A DNA stretch of 64,000 nt from PALSA-607 sp036501485. Lineage in GTDB: Bacteria > Actinomycetota > Actinomycetes > Acidothermales > Acidothermaceae. The translations under genes were made by a program, and so were the position numbers. Position 1 is the stretch's first letter. Each line of letters begins with the position of its first letter. Positions 18,005-27,008 of this stretch are shown piece by piece. The notes beneath the pieces are model-generated. The model saw nothing but the letters and a program-made list of their open reading frames with translations, did no database searches and was not told where the DNA came from. The stretch is taken from contig DASYAG010000022.1 in NCBI GenBank assembly GCA_036501485.1, forward strand, positions 28,654 to 92,653, read 5' to 3'.

Positions 18005-19189
18005 TCAGTAGGTGAAGCGCGAGACGAGTGTCTTCAGCTCGTCGGCAACCTTGCGCAGTTCGTCGGTCGTGACCCGTGCTGAAGCGACACTCGTCAACGT
18101 GTTCGACGATGCGCTGGCGACGCCGGCAATTGACCGCGCGATCTCCGCACTGCCGGTGGCGACTTCGGTAAATCCGCGGCCCATCTCACTCGTCGTCGCC
18201 GACTGCTCTTCAACGGCTGACGCGATTGTCACCTGGTAGTCGCTGATCTGGCTGATGACGACCCGAATCGCTTCGATGGCCGCGATCGCGTCGCGCGAAT
18301 CGTTGCGCACTGACTCGATGCGGCGAGAGATGTCGTCGGTGGCCCGGGCAGTTTCCTGGGCGAGGTCCTTGACTTCGTCGGCGACAACTGCGAACCCCTT
18401 GCCCGCTTCGCCCGCCCGGGCCGCTTCGATCGTTGCGTTCAGGGCAAGCAAGTTGGTTTGCTGGGCGATCTCGGTGATGAGCTTGACGACGCTGCCGATG
18501 TCGAGCGACGACTCGCCGAGTCTCGAAATAGCAGCATTGGTCGTGTCGGCCATGGTGACTGCGTCGATGGCGACACCAGCGGCACGGTGTGCGTTGTGCG
18601 CGATCTCGCGGATCGATGACCCCATTTCCTCGGCCGCGCCGGCGACGCTGGCCACGTTGCTGCTGACCTGCTCGGCCGCGCTCGAGGCGCTTTCGGCGCG
18701 ACGGGTCGCGTCGTGTGCGGACGACGCGATTTGCTCAGAGGTTGCGGAAAGGCTCGCAGCCGACGACGCAAGGCCGGCCGCCGTACCCGCGACCTTGCCT
18801 ACCAGTGACTGCATGCCGGTGACGAAGCGGTCGAACTCACTGGCCAGGCTGCCGATCTCGTCGTCACGGTGGAACGCGAGCCGGCGAGTGAGGTCACCGT
18901 CGCCGTCCGCGATGTCGGCCATCCGGCCCCGCAACACCTCAAGCGGGCGCAGGACGTCGTGGCGCAGCCAAAGGCCGAGGGCGACCAGAACAAGCAGCAA
19001 GCCGACGATCAGGCAGATCGTCGCGGCGATCATGTCGTTGTGCGCGGCGTTCACCGCGCTCGCTGTGACCTTGCCGGCCTGCATGTGGTGCAGGGCGCCG
19101 TCCGCCTTCGACAACGCAATAAGGCTCACTGCACCGACCGTGACGAAGCCGCCCACCGCAGTCGCAGCGGCCTTGTGCACAAGCTTCAT
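18005..19189 (-). CDS. Methyl-accepting chemotaxis protein
   Basis: The 394-residue receptor has two membrane helices (about residues 9-27 and 52-74) enclosing a loop of only some 25 residues, a HAMP domain (VLRPLEVLRGRMADIADG) and a long cytoplasmic signalling coiled coil. The hairpin tip reads ITEIAQQTNLLALNATIEAA with AGEAGKGFAVVADEVKDLAQ, the CheA/CheW-contact core. Methylation-type Glu/Gln pairs occur on both arms. With almost no extracellular sensor domain, the stimulus must come from the membrane, the HAMP or a partner. It is divergent from the nuclease gene that precedes cheA. GGAGG supports ATG 19189. Confidence 0.93.
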   Translation of the reverse strand: MKLVHKAAATAVGGFVTVGAVSLIALSKADGALHHMQAGKVTASAVNAAHNDMIAATICLIVGLLLVLVALGLWLRHDVLRPLEVLRGRMADIADGDGDLTRRLAFHRDDEIGSLASEFDRFVTGMQSLVGKVAGTAAGLASSAASLSATSEQIASSAHDATRRAESASSAAEQVSSNVASVAGAAEEMGSSIREIAHNAHRAAGVAIDAVTMADTTNAAISRLGESSLDIGSVVKLITEIAQQTNLLALNATIEAARAGEAGKGFAVVADEVKDLAQETARATDDISRRIESVRNDSRDAIAAIEAIRVVISQISDYQVTIASAVEEQSATTSEMGRGFTEVATGSAEIARSIAGVASASSNTLTSVASARVTTDELRKVADELKTLVSRFTY

Positions 19190-19341
19190 CGGTGCCTCCA
19201 CGTCACGCGCACCCGTCAGGTCGGGGCGCCTTCGTGGTCCTTCGGCACGAGGTAGGCCGAAGCTGAGCGCTGGAACGACGATCGGCGCGCCGGGTCAGCT
19301 GAACCCCCAGGACTGTCGTCCCCGCGGGGGACCATGGATAC

Positions 19342-20259
19342 ATGAGCGCGCAACCCGTCTTGCCCGTCCACCCGCCTGAGCAGCTGGGCGGGATGCTGTC
19401 AGCACCAGGCCGACTCTTCGCCTGCACGCCGTCCAAGCTCGCGTCTTGGGTCGACTGCCCGCGGCGCTACAGGCTGACCTACCTCGATCGCCCGCGCCCG
19501 CCGGCCGGGCCGCCCTGGGCACACAACAGCTTCGGTGCGGGCATCCACAACGCGCTCGCCGGCTGGTGGCGGCTGTCGCGATCGCAGCGCACCGTCGATG
19601 CGGCAGCGCAACTGCTAGACGCCGGGTGGTCGGCCGAGGGGTTTCGCGATCCCGCACAGTCCGACGCCTGGCTTGGGCGCGGCCGCGCGCTTGTGAGGCG
19701 CTACGTCGCGGCCCTTGATCCCGGCCGCGATCCGCTTGGGGTCGAGCGCACGCTCGCGGCCCGCACGAATCGGCTGGCGCTTTCGGGTCGCGTCGACCGC
19801 CTCGATGACCGCAACGGTGAGCTGGTGATCGTCGACTACAAGACCGGCCGGCGCCCGCTGACGGTTGACGACACCCGCGGCTCGATGGCGCTGGCCCTCT
19901 ACGCAGTGGCGGCCGCGGCGACGCTTCGCCGGCGCTGCGTCCGGGTCGAGCTGCATCACTTACCCACGGGCGAAGTCCACGCCTACGAGCACACCGACGA
20001 GTCGCTGCAGCGCCAGGTGCGGCGCGCGGAGCAGATCGCCGATGAGGCCGAAGCCGCCACCACGGCGTTCAAGGCGGACGGCGAGGGCGCGGCGGACATG
20101 TTCGCGCCGCGGCCGGGATCGCAATGCGGCTGGTGCGACATGCGAGCGCAATGCCCCGAGGGTGCCGCAGCGGCGCCGGCCCAGGTGCCCTGGGCAGGGC
20201 TCGGCGAAGACAAGGGGATTGAGGCGGACGCCGGGTCAGCGCGGCCCGTCGGTCCCTGA
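19342..20259 (+). CDS. PD-(D/E)XK nuclease-family protein with Fe-S cysteines
   Basis: The 305-residue protein resembles the RecB/AddB nuclease domain standing alone. An N-terminal Cys (VDCPRRYRLTYLD) pairs with a C-terminal C-x2-C-x5-C cluster (CGWCDMRAQC), the arrangement that holds a [4Fe-4S] staple. The active site is GRVDRLDDRNGELVIVDYKT (D...D-x-K). It is likely a DNA exonuclease for repair, but may lack a dedicated helicase. The gene lies between the MCP and cheA, 162 bases before cheA, so co-transcription is possible but a functional link to signalling is not evident. Confidence 0.88.
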   Translation: MSAQPVLPVHPPEQLGGMLSAPGRLFACTPSKLASWVDCPRRYRLTYLDRPRPPAGPPWAHNSFGAGIHNALAGWWRLSRSQRTVDAAAQLLDAGWSAEGFRDPAQSDAWLGRGRALVRRYVAALDPGRDPLGVERTLAARTNRLALSGRVDRLDDRNGELVIVDYKTGRRPLTVDDTRGSMALALYAVAAAATLRRRCVRVELHHLPTGEVHAYEHTDESLQRQVRRAEQIADEAEAATTAFKADGEGAADMFAPRPGSQCGWCDMRAQCPEGAAAAPAQVPWAGLGEDKGIEADAGSARPVGP

Positions 20260-20358
20260 CCCGAGCTCAGTCGTGATTTGAGCCTCAGTTGTTCCGAAGA
20301 ACCGCCGATGCACTGATCGTCGTGCCCGTGGGCCGTCGCGTGAGCGACAGCTCGGCCA

Positions 20359-20405
20359 GCGTTCGCGGGACGCGACTCGGCCTGCGTTCGCGGGACGCGA
20401 CTTGG
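20359..20405. repeat. 25-bp tandem duplication upstream of cheA
   Basis: GCGTTCGCGGGACGCGACT occurs at 20359 and again at 20384, a period of 25 bp, with the second copy incomplete. It sits in the 162-base spacer before cheA, just upstream of its ribosome-binding site. Confidence 0.8.
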
Positions 20406-20421
20406 TAGCAGAGGAGCGTGG

Positions 20422-23073
20422 ATGGACGAGTTCGACGAGATCGTGCGCGAGTTCCTCGTGGAGAGCTATGAGAACCTCGACCAGCTCGACCGTGACCTTG
20501 TCGCGCTCGAGCAGGAGCCCGATGCCCACCCACTGCTTCAGAGCATCTTCCGCACGATTCACACGATCAAAGGCACCAGCGGCTTCCTGGCGTTCGGCAA
20601 GCTTGAGGTCCTGACCCATGCGGGCGAGGGGCTGCTTGCGCGGCTGCGTGACGGCGGCCTGCGATTGACCCAGGAGCGGACGACGGGCCTGCTGGAGCTC
20701 GTTGACGCCGTTCGCAGCATCCTTGCCTCGATCGAGGCGACCGGCACGGAGAACGACCGCGACTACAGCGACTTGGTGGCGCGGCTCACCGTCCTGCAGG
20801 CCCCGGCCCCGGAGACGGAGTTGGCCAGTGCCAGCGCGGCGACACGGGGGCGATCGACGAAAGCGCGCGCCCAGGCCGACGCGCCCAGCACACCGGCAGC
20901 GAGCACACCGACATCGGGTCCCGACGCAGCCGACGCGACTGGCGCCGCCTCGAGTCCAGCCAAGCCGGCCCGTCCGCGGCGTCGGGCGACTGATCGCCAG
21001 GCCCAGCCCACCACTTCACCGGCACCCGAGGCGTCCGACCAGCCGGCAGGACAGGTTGCCAAGCACGACATCAAGGCGGCGCGTGCCGCGCGCAAGGCGA
21101 GCGCGGGTGCGCCGGCTGTGCCCGCAAGTCCGCCAGCCAACGTCCCGCTGCTCGGTGAACTGCTCCAGCAGCAGGCCGACATCAACCCCGAAGACGTCGC
21201 GGTTGCGATGCTCGAACAGCAGCTTGGCGACGAGCGGCCGCTGGGCGAAATTCTCGTTGACCACGGCCAGGCGACTCCCGAGCAGGTGCGCGAGGCGCTC
21301 GCACTGCAAGCCGCCGCCCAGGCAGACGCACGCGTCGGCGGGTCGGTGAGCGACTCGACGCTGCGCGTCGACGTGAACCTGCTCGACACCCTCATGCGCC
21401 TTGTCGGTGAGCTGGTGCTGACGCGCAATCAGATCGTCGCGACCGCGGCCGCGCGTGCCGACACCGGCATGCAGCGTTCGTCACAGCGTTTGAACCTGCT
21501 GGTCAGCGAGCTCCAGGCCGGGGTCATGAAGACCCGGATGCAGCCAATCGACACCGTCTGGAACAAGCTGCCGCGCCTCGTTCGCGACGTATCGGTCGCG
21601 TGTGGTCGCGAAGTGCGGCTCGTTCTTGAGGGCCGCGACACCGAACTCGACAAGACGATCCTTGAGGCCATCAAGGACCCGCTGACTCACGTCGTCCGCA
21701 ATGCAATCGACCACGGGATCGAATCCCCCGAGGCCAGAGTCGCCGCGGGCAAGCCGGCCGAGGGCACGCTGACGATGCGCGCGTTCCATGAGGGCGGCCA
21801 AGTCAACATCGAAATCAGCGACGACGGCGCGGGTATCGATCCGGCGCGGATCGCGACGAAAGCCATCGAGCGCGGACTTGCAACGGTTGAGCAGCTACGC
21901 GCGATGCCGCCGCGCGAGATCGTCAATCTCATCTTCGTACCCGGTTTCTCCACCGCGACCAAGGTGACAAACGTGTCCGGCCGCGGTGTCGGGATGGATG
22001 TCGTGCGCACCAACGTCGAGAAGATCGGCGGCACCGTCGACATCTCGAGTGAGCCAGGTCTCGGCACCACCTTGAAGATCAAGATTCCGTTGACGCTGGC
22101 GATCATTCCGGCGCTGACTGTCGAGTGTGCCGGTGAGCGCTACGCGGTTCCGCAGGTCAGCCTCGACGAGTTGCTGTGTCTCGAAGGCGAGCAAGCAAGA
22201 GCAGGCGTCGAGTACCTCTCGGGAGCACCGGTTTTCCGATTGCGCGGCACGCTGATCCCGCTCGTGTGGCTCGATCACGTGCTCGATCTGACCGACGCGC
22301 CGCACGTCGATGAGTCCGTTTACATCCTGGTGTTGCAGGCCGACGGGCGGCGATTCGGTCTTGTCGTCGACCGTGTCTTGAACACTGAGGAAATTGTCGT
22401 CAAGCCGTTGTCACGCCAGCTCAAGGGCATCGGTACGTACGCCGGCGCGACGATTCTTGGCGACGGACGGGTAGCGCTCATCCTCGACGTGCGCGCACTG
22501 GCCCGTCGTGCGCACGTGGTGCGCGAAAGCGATTCGGCGATGGAGCACGAGCGGCAGCTGGTCGTCGCACCTGTCGTCGAGGGTCCCGAACCGTTGCTCG
22601 TCGTCGCAGTCGGTGATCGCCGGCTCGGCGTCCCGCTGTCGATGGTGACCCGCCTCGAAGAGATTTCGCTGGATCGCGTCGAGCACGTCGGTCAGCGCGA
22701 GGTCGTGCAGTACCGCGGCCAGTTACTGCCGCTCGGCCGCCTCGCCACGATGCTCGGCGGCCAAGAGGTGGCCGATACGGGCTCGCAACTGAAGGTGATC
22801 GTGTACACCCAGGGTCGGCGCAGCGTGGGTCTCGTCGTCGACGCGGTCGTCGACATCGCCACCGAGGCTCCGGCGTCGCGCGGTGATGTTGAGGCGTTCG
22901 GTGTTTCGGGCGTCGTCGTCGTCCAAGACTTGGTTACCGAGCTTCTCGACATGGAGCAGGCGATTATGGCGACCGACCCGCGCTTCTTCGACGCAGTAGC
23001 GGCCGCAGGCGCCGCGGACGTTTCGCCGTACGAGGACTATGCGGAAGACACCTACGTTGGGTTGGGGTCCTGA
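20422..23073 (+). CDS. cheA: Chemotaxis histidine kinase CheA with MshEN-like insert and two CheW-like domains
   Basis: The 883-residue kinase has an HPt domain with phosphorylatable His47 (FRTIHTIKGTSGF) and a long Ala/Pro/Thr-rich linker (125-240). A pair of MshEN-type helical repeats (242-296, with PLGEILVDHGQATPEQV) takes the place of the usual P2. Then come the dimer helices, and an HHATPase region with DPLTHVVRNAIDHGIE and GRGVGMDVVR. Two CheW-like SH3 folds follow (about 540-665 and 690-840) instead of one. It phosphorylates the CheY and CheB proteins in this operon in response to the receptor. AGAGGAG precedes ATG 20422. Confidence 0.96.
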   Translation: MDEFDEIVREFLVESYENLDQLDRDLVALEQEPDAHPLLQSIFRTIHTIKGTSGFLAFGKLEVLTHAGEGLLARLRDGGLRLTQERTTGLLELVDAVRSILASIEATGTENDRDYSDLVARLTVLQAPAPETELASASAATRGRSTKARAQADAPSTPAASTPTSGPDAADATGAASSPAKPARPRRRATDRQAQPTTSPAPEASDQPAGQVAKHDIKAARAARKASAGAPAVPASPPANVPLLGELLQQQADINPEDVAVAMLEQQLGDERPLGEILVDHGQATPEQVREALALQAAAQADARVGGSVSDSTLRVDVNLLDTLMRLVGELVLTRNQIVATAAARADTGMQRSSQRLNLLVSELQAGVMKTRMQPIDTVWNKLPRLVRDVSVACGREVRLVLEGRDTELDKTILEAIKDPLTHVVRNAIDHGIESPEARVAAGKPAEGTLTMRAFHEGGQVNIEISDDGAGIDPARIATKAIERGLATVEQLRAMPPREIVNLIFVPGFSTATKVTNVSGRGVGMDVVRTNVEKIGGTVDISSEPGLGTTLKIKIPLTLAIIPALTVECAGERYAVPQVSLDELLCLEGEQARAGVEYLSGAPVFRLRGTLIPLVWLDHVLDLTDAPHVDESVYILVLQADGRRFGLVVDRVLNTEEIVVKPLSRQLKGIGTYAGATILGDGRVALILDVRALARRAHVVRESDSAMEHERQLVVAPVVEGPEPLLVVAVGDRRLGVPLSMVTRLEEISLDRVEHVGQREVVQYRGQLLPLGRLATMLGGQEVADTGSQLKVIVYTQGRRSVGLVVDAVVDIATEAPASRGDVEAFGVSGVVVVQDLVTELLDMEQAIMATDPRFFDAVAAAGAADVSPYEDYAEDTYVGLGS

Positions 23074-23074
23074 T

Positions 23075-23509
23075 ATGGAGATGCGTCAGTTCGCCACCTT
23101 CACCATCGATGCATTGCTATTCGGGGTAGAAGTCCACAAGGTGCAAGAAGTCATCCGTTACCAGGAAATGACCGCCGTCCCGCTGGCCGGTCATGGCGCC
23201 GCCGGCCTGATCAATCTGCGTGGCGAAGTCGTCACCGCAGTCGACCTACGCACGCGGCTCGGCTTACCGCCGCGCGCCGCCGGCGTTCTGCCTATGAACG
23301 TCGTGGTGCGGGTCGATGACGAGCCAGTGAGCCTGCTTGTCGACGCGATCGGCGACGTCGCTCACGTGTCCTCGGAACAGTTCGAGGAGCCGCCCGAGAC
23401 GATGACAGGCCGTGGCGCGACGTTGGTCAGCGGCGCCTACAAGCTCGAGGGCAAGCTGCTCCTGGTCCTCGACGTCGCGCGCGCCGCTGACATTGGCATC
23501 GCCGTCTGA
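23075..23509 (+). CDS. cheW: Chemotaxis coupling protein CheW
   Basis: A 144-residue CheW fold: ATFTIDALLFGVEVHKVQEV at the N-terminus, AGLINLRGEVVTAVDLRTRL in the core (the conserved NLRG motif) and KLEGKLLLVLDV near the end. It links CheA to the receptor in signalling arrays. It starts one base after the cheA stop, so the genes are co-translated. The stop codon lies in a 17-bp tandem duplication. Confidence 0.95.
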   Translation: MEMRQFATFTIDALLFGVEVHKVQEVIRYQEMTAVPLAGHGAAGLINLRGEVVTAVDLRTRLGLPPRAAGVLPMNVVVRVDDEPVSLLVDAIGDVAHVSSEQFEEPPETMTGRGATLVSGAYKLEGKLLLVLDVARAADIGIAV

Positions 23510-23543
23510 AATCACCGGCCGTCTGAAATCACCGGCCGTCTGA
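23504..23543. repeat. 17-bp tandem duplication spanning the cheW stop codon
   Basis: GTCTGAAATCACCGGCC is repeated perfectly at 23504-23520 and 23521-23537, followed by a partial third copy. The first copy contains GTC TGA, the end of cheW, so the stop was copied with it. Confidence 0.9.
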
Positions 23544-23672
23544 CCTAGAGTTCGCCCGGTCGGCCGTCTCGCACAGACCCCAGTAGGTGGCACCATCGTT
23601 ACCTGAGCTGCGGGGGCAGGTCACCACGACCTGTACCTCGGGCCGCGGGTTCGATGGTTCGGAGGGGCTTCG

Positions 23673-24563
23673 GTGTACTCGCTCGTGAACGCGCCGACAG
23701 TCGGCTTCGATCTCGCCCGCCTGCCGACCGGCGCTGCGGTAGCGACGATCCTGCTCGAGGCACTCGCGCTGCAAGGCACTGTCGGTGAGCCTGCGCTCGA
23801 CTTGTCCGGCTTCGATGCTTTGCAGGTCACCGATCCGCAGCGCGCTTCGGCGTGGCTCGAGGTATCGGCACTGACGCCTCCGAGGCGCTTGGACGACGCG
23901 TTGTCGGCCGTTGGGCAAGTTCTGGATGAGGCCGCGAACTCGATGGACGGCACCGACACGACAACGCGTGAACTTGAGCCGGTTCTCCGTGACCTGACGA
24001 CGGCATCGTTCGGCAGTCTCGATGACCTTTTGCGGATGCTCCGGCACGACATCCTTGACGAGAGTCCGACGCACGTGGTGGCGCTGGGCAGCGATGCTCT
24101 CGCGGCCGCGTACGGCGGACAGCGGCTGGCTGAGGATGTGCGGCGGTTGCTCAGGACACCGTGGATCGCCGCCGCCCGCCGGCTGCCGCCGATCCCGGCC
24201 GATCTCGGACCATTTGGCAGCGACCTGCACACGATTTTGGCCCGCGTGGCGACGCTGTCCAACGACGAGGTGGGCGTGCTCGTCGAGGCGACCGGCTCGG
24301 TCGAGGCGCAGTGGAGCGCCCGCATGCACGCGGCGACTTGGGCCAGCTATCTGGCCGGGAGATTGCGCCCGGCCGCGGCCGCACAGTTCCAGGCGGTCCG
24401 AGCACTGCGGATCGCCGGCGTCGATGCGGCCACCGCTGCGCGCGGCGTATGGAACTCGGTCAGTGGCTGCCTGCAGGCGGTCGGTGTGCACGACCTGCTC
24501 GACGAGGTGACGTACGGCGTGTTGGTGGCGCCGTGGGAAACGGCGGTCGGGATTCTCGGGTGA
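23673..24563 (+). CDS. Unknown protein encoded inside the che operon
   Basis: I recognise no family in these 296 residues. The protein is soluble and mostly helical, rich in Ala and Leu, with no signal peptide, membrane helix, His-box or receiver motif. Stretches such as FGSLDDLLRMLRHDILDES and RMHAATWASYLAGRLRPAAA look like amphipathic helices of a scaffold or HEAT-like protein. GGAGGGG seven bases before GTG 23673 gives strong support for the start, and codon use matches its neighbours. Its place between cheW and cheB suggests an accessory role in the signalling pathway, for example an adaptor or output partner; this is inference. Confidence 0.75.
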   Translation: MYSLVNAPTVGFDLARLPTGAAVATILLEALALQGTVGEPALDLSGFDALQVTDPQRASAWLEVSALTPPRRLDDALSAVGQVLDEAANSMDGTDTTTRELEPVLRDLTTASFGSLDDLLRMLRHDILDESPTHVVALGSDALAAAYGGQRLAEDVRRLLRTPWIAAARRLPPIPADLGPFGSDLHTILARVATLSNDEVGVLVEATGSVEAQWSARMHAATWASYLAGRLRPAAAAQFQAVRALRIAGVDAATAARGVWNSVSGCLQAVGVHDLLDEVTYGVLVAPWETAVGILG

Positions 24564-24593
24564 CGGAGTCACCTCGGAATAGGGCTGAGCGAA

Positions 24594-24641
24594 GCGAAGC
24601 TCAGAGATACAGCTGACGCGAAGCTCAGAGATACAGCTGAC
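24594..24641. repeat. 24-bp perfect tandem duplication
   Basis: Two identical 24-bp copies (24594-24617, 24618-24641), each starting GCGAAGCTCAG and ending ATACAGCTGAC, lie 30 bases after the unknown che-operon gene. They contain no hairpin. Confidence 0.9.
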
Positions 24642-24762
24642 GTGGTTTGACCTTCAGCAGCGGCTGGCGGGAGCACCGGCGACCTCAGTCCGGACGCCCT
24701 CGTGCCGATGGGTTAGTGCCGGCTCGCAACAGCGACCGGCGCCCCTGGGCTCGGAGGTCGCG

Positions 24763-25890
24763 GTGACCGGCATCGGCGTGCTCGTCGTCGATGACTCCGT
24801 CGTCATCCGGCGCATTGTCTCGAGCGTGCTGGACGACGACCCCGACATCACCGTGGTCGGCACCGCCGCGAACGGCCGGATCGCCCTCGACAAGCTCGAC
24901 ACGCTGCGTCCTGACATCGTGATTCTCGACGTCGAGATGCCCGTCATGGACGGCTTGGCGACGTTGCGCGAGCTGCGCCGCACGCACCCGACACTGCCCG
25001 TGGTGATGTTCAGCACGGTCACCGAGCGCGGCGCGATGGCCACCCTTGACGCTCTCGCCGCTGGTGCCAGCGACTACGTGACGAAGCCGACGCACGCCAC
25101 CAGCGCGACCGCTTCAGTCGAGCGCGTGCGCGCCGAGCTGATTCCGAAGATCAAGGGACTAGTCGCGGCTGCGCGCACCCGTGCGGTGTTCGCCAAACGC
25201 CCACTGCCGAAAGCGCCAGCGCCCGCGGGGGCTCCGGTTCGACAGGTTCGCGTCGACGTCATCGTGATCGGCGCGTCGACCGGCGGTCCTGACGCGCTCA
25301 GCTCGATCGTGGCGGGGCTGCGAAGCGACCTCAGCGTCCCGATCCTCGTGGTTCAGCACATGCCGCCGCTCTTCACCCGTCTCTTCGCGGCGCGGCTCGA
25401 CCGCAGTTCCGCGTTGCACGTCGTCGAAGCCGTCGACGGTCAACTCGTTGAGCCCGGTCACATCCTCGTTGCGCCGGGCGACCAGCACCTGACAGTTCGG
25501 CGACAGGGCACCGATGTTCGGGTGCGGTTGACGAATGAGCCGCCCGAGAACTACTGCCGGCCGTCGGTCGATGTGCTGTTCCGTTCGGCTGCCGCGTTGT
25601 ACGGGCCAGGCGTTGTCGCGTGCGTGCTTACCGGCATGGGACGGGACGGCGCCCAGGGGGCTGAGCGGGTGCGGGCCGCCGGCGGTCGGATCATCGTGCA
25701 AGACGAAGCAAGTTCTGTCGTGTGGGGCATGCCCGGTGCGGTAGTGGCGGCAGGCGTCGCCACCGACGTCGTCCCGTTGCGTCAGATCGCTGACCGGCTA
25801 CAAGGCGCGCTCGGCAACCGGCGGATCGCCGCTCGACCACTCCTGCCTGCATCACCGCCCCGCGCGATCGCTTTCGGTGGCACGCCGTGA
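24763..25890 (+). CDS. cheB: Protein-glutamate methylesterase CheB
   Basis: The 375-residue enzyme has a receiver domain with phosphoacceptor Asp56 (VILDVEMPVMDG), a linker and a C-terminal methylesterase with the catalytic triad Ser172 (GASTGG), His199 (VVQHMPP) and Asp295 (TGMGRDGAQGA). It removes methyl groups from receptor glutamates for adaptation, opposing CheR. The GTG start at 24763 has GGAGGT upstream. Its stop overlaps the cheR start (GTGA), so the pair is translated together. Confidence 0.96.
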   Translation: MTGIGVLVVDDSVVIRRIVSSVLDDDPDITVVGTAANGRIALDKLDTLRPDIVILDVEMPVMDGLATLRELRRTHPTLPVVMFSTVTERGAMATLDALAAGASDYVTKPTHATSATASVERVRAELIPKIKGLVAAARTRAVFAKRPLPKAPAPAGAPVRQVRVDVIVIGASTGGPDALSSIVAGLRSDLSVPILVVQHMPPLFTRLFAARLDRSSALHVVEAVDGQLVEPGHILVAPGDQHLTVRRQGTDVRVRLTNEPPENYCRPSVDVLFRSAAALYGPGVVACVLTGMGRDGAQGAERVRAAGGRIIVQDEASSVVWGMPGAVVAAGVATDVVPLRQIADRLQGALGNRRIAARPLLPASPPRAIAFGGTP

Positions 25891-26876
25891 CCATCAGTGC
25901 GAGCGCCTTCATGTTCGTCAGTGAACTCGTCAAGCGACAGGCCGCGATTGTCATCGGCCCTGGCAAGGAGTACCTCGTCGAGAGTCGGCTACTGCCGCTC
26001 GCTCGCGACGCCGGCCTTGACGATGTCGGGGCGCTGATCGCCCGACTCCAAGGCAGTCACGACGACGTCTTGCGGCGGCAGATCGTCGAGGCAATGACCA
26101 CCAACGAGACTTCGTTCTTCCGCGACCGAGATCCCTTCAATGCGCTCTCGCAGGCGATCGTTCCCGAACTGTGCAAGCTGCGTCGTACCAGCCATCGCCT
26201 CACCGTGTGGTCTGCGGCGTGTTCGACCGGACAAGAGCCGTACAGCATCGCCATGACGCTGCTGGACCATCCGCTGATCACCGACGACTGGCAAATCGAT
26301 GTGCTCGCGTCCGACATCAACGGCGACGTTCTCGAGCGCGCTCGCCGAGCGCGCTACTCGCAACTCGAGGTGAACCGAGGACTGCCGGCGCCGCTGCTCG
26401 TCCGACACTTCGAGCGTGCGGAGACTGACTGGCGGGTCGTGGCCGCAGTGCGGAAGCTGGTGCGGTTCTCGCGGCTGAACCTTGCGGAGCCCTTCGACGT
26501 CCACCAGATGGACGTCGTGTTCCTGCGCAACGTCCTCATCTACTTCGACCCGGCCACCAAGGTCGAGGTGCTACGCCGGATCAGGGCGATCCTGCGACCC
26601 GACGGATTCCTCTTCCTCGGTGGCGCCGAGACGACGCTCGGCCTCGACGACGGCTTCGAGCGCGTCGCGGTCGGTTCGACGATCGCCTACCGCCCGAAGG
26701 GCGCCGGAGCGCTTGAGCTGCCGCGTCGACTTGCCCCTGCCGTCGCCGGCGTCGGCTTGTCAGGGACCATCCCCGCCGGCGTCCGGCCCCGTCCTGTTGC
26801 CGGGTCGTGGCAGCTCCCGCCACCGCCTCCGCCGCAACCCGCCAACCGCTCAATTAGTTGGCCTACAGGCCGATGA
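25887..26876 (+). CDS. cheR: Chemoreceptor glutamate methyltransferase CheR
   Basis: This 329-residue SAM-dependent methyltransferase has the CheR N-terminal helical domain (EAMTTNETSFFRDRDPF) and a Rossmann catalytic domain with VWSAACSTGQEPYSIAM, DVLASDINGDVLERAR and the DVVFLRNVLIYFDP motif. It methylates receptor glutamates. The proline-rich C-terminal tail of about 60 residues is extra and probably disordered. It overlaps cheB by four bases. Confidence 0.96.
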   Translation: MTISASAFMFVSELVKRQAAIVIGPGKEYLVESRLLPLARDAGLDDVGALIARLQGSHDDVLRRQIVEAMTTNETSFFRDRDPFNALSQAIVPELCKLRRTSHRLTVWSAACSTGQEPYSIAMTLLDHPLITDDWQIDVLASDINGDVLERARRARYSQLEVNRGLPAPLLVRHFERAETDWRVVAAVRKLVRFSRLNLAEPFDVHQMDVVFLRNVLIYFDPATKVEVLRRIRAILRPDGFLFLGGAETTLGLDDGFERVAVGSTIAYRPKGAGALELPRRLAPAVAGVGLSGTIPAGVRPRPVAGSWQLPPPPPPQPANRSISWPTGR

Positions 26877-27008
26877 AGATTTGAGGGCCTGCGGAGCGAA
26901 TGCCGCAACAGCAAATGCTTAGACCGACCGATGAGAACCAAAGCAAGGCGAAGAAGGCTCCATGAGTGTCCGGATCGACCGATTTGAACGATGGAAGGTG
27001 CACGCCCG

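Noticed and set aside
23529..24572. A 347-residue minus-strand frame antisense to the unknown che-operon gene
   Set aside because: The plus-strand gene has the ribosome-binding site, and its frame has far better third-position GC; the antisense product is Arg/Gln-rich without domains.
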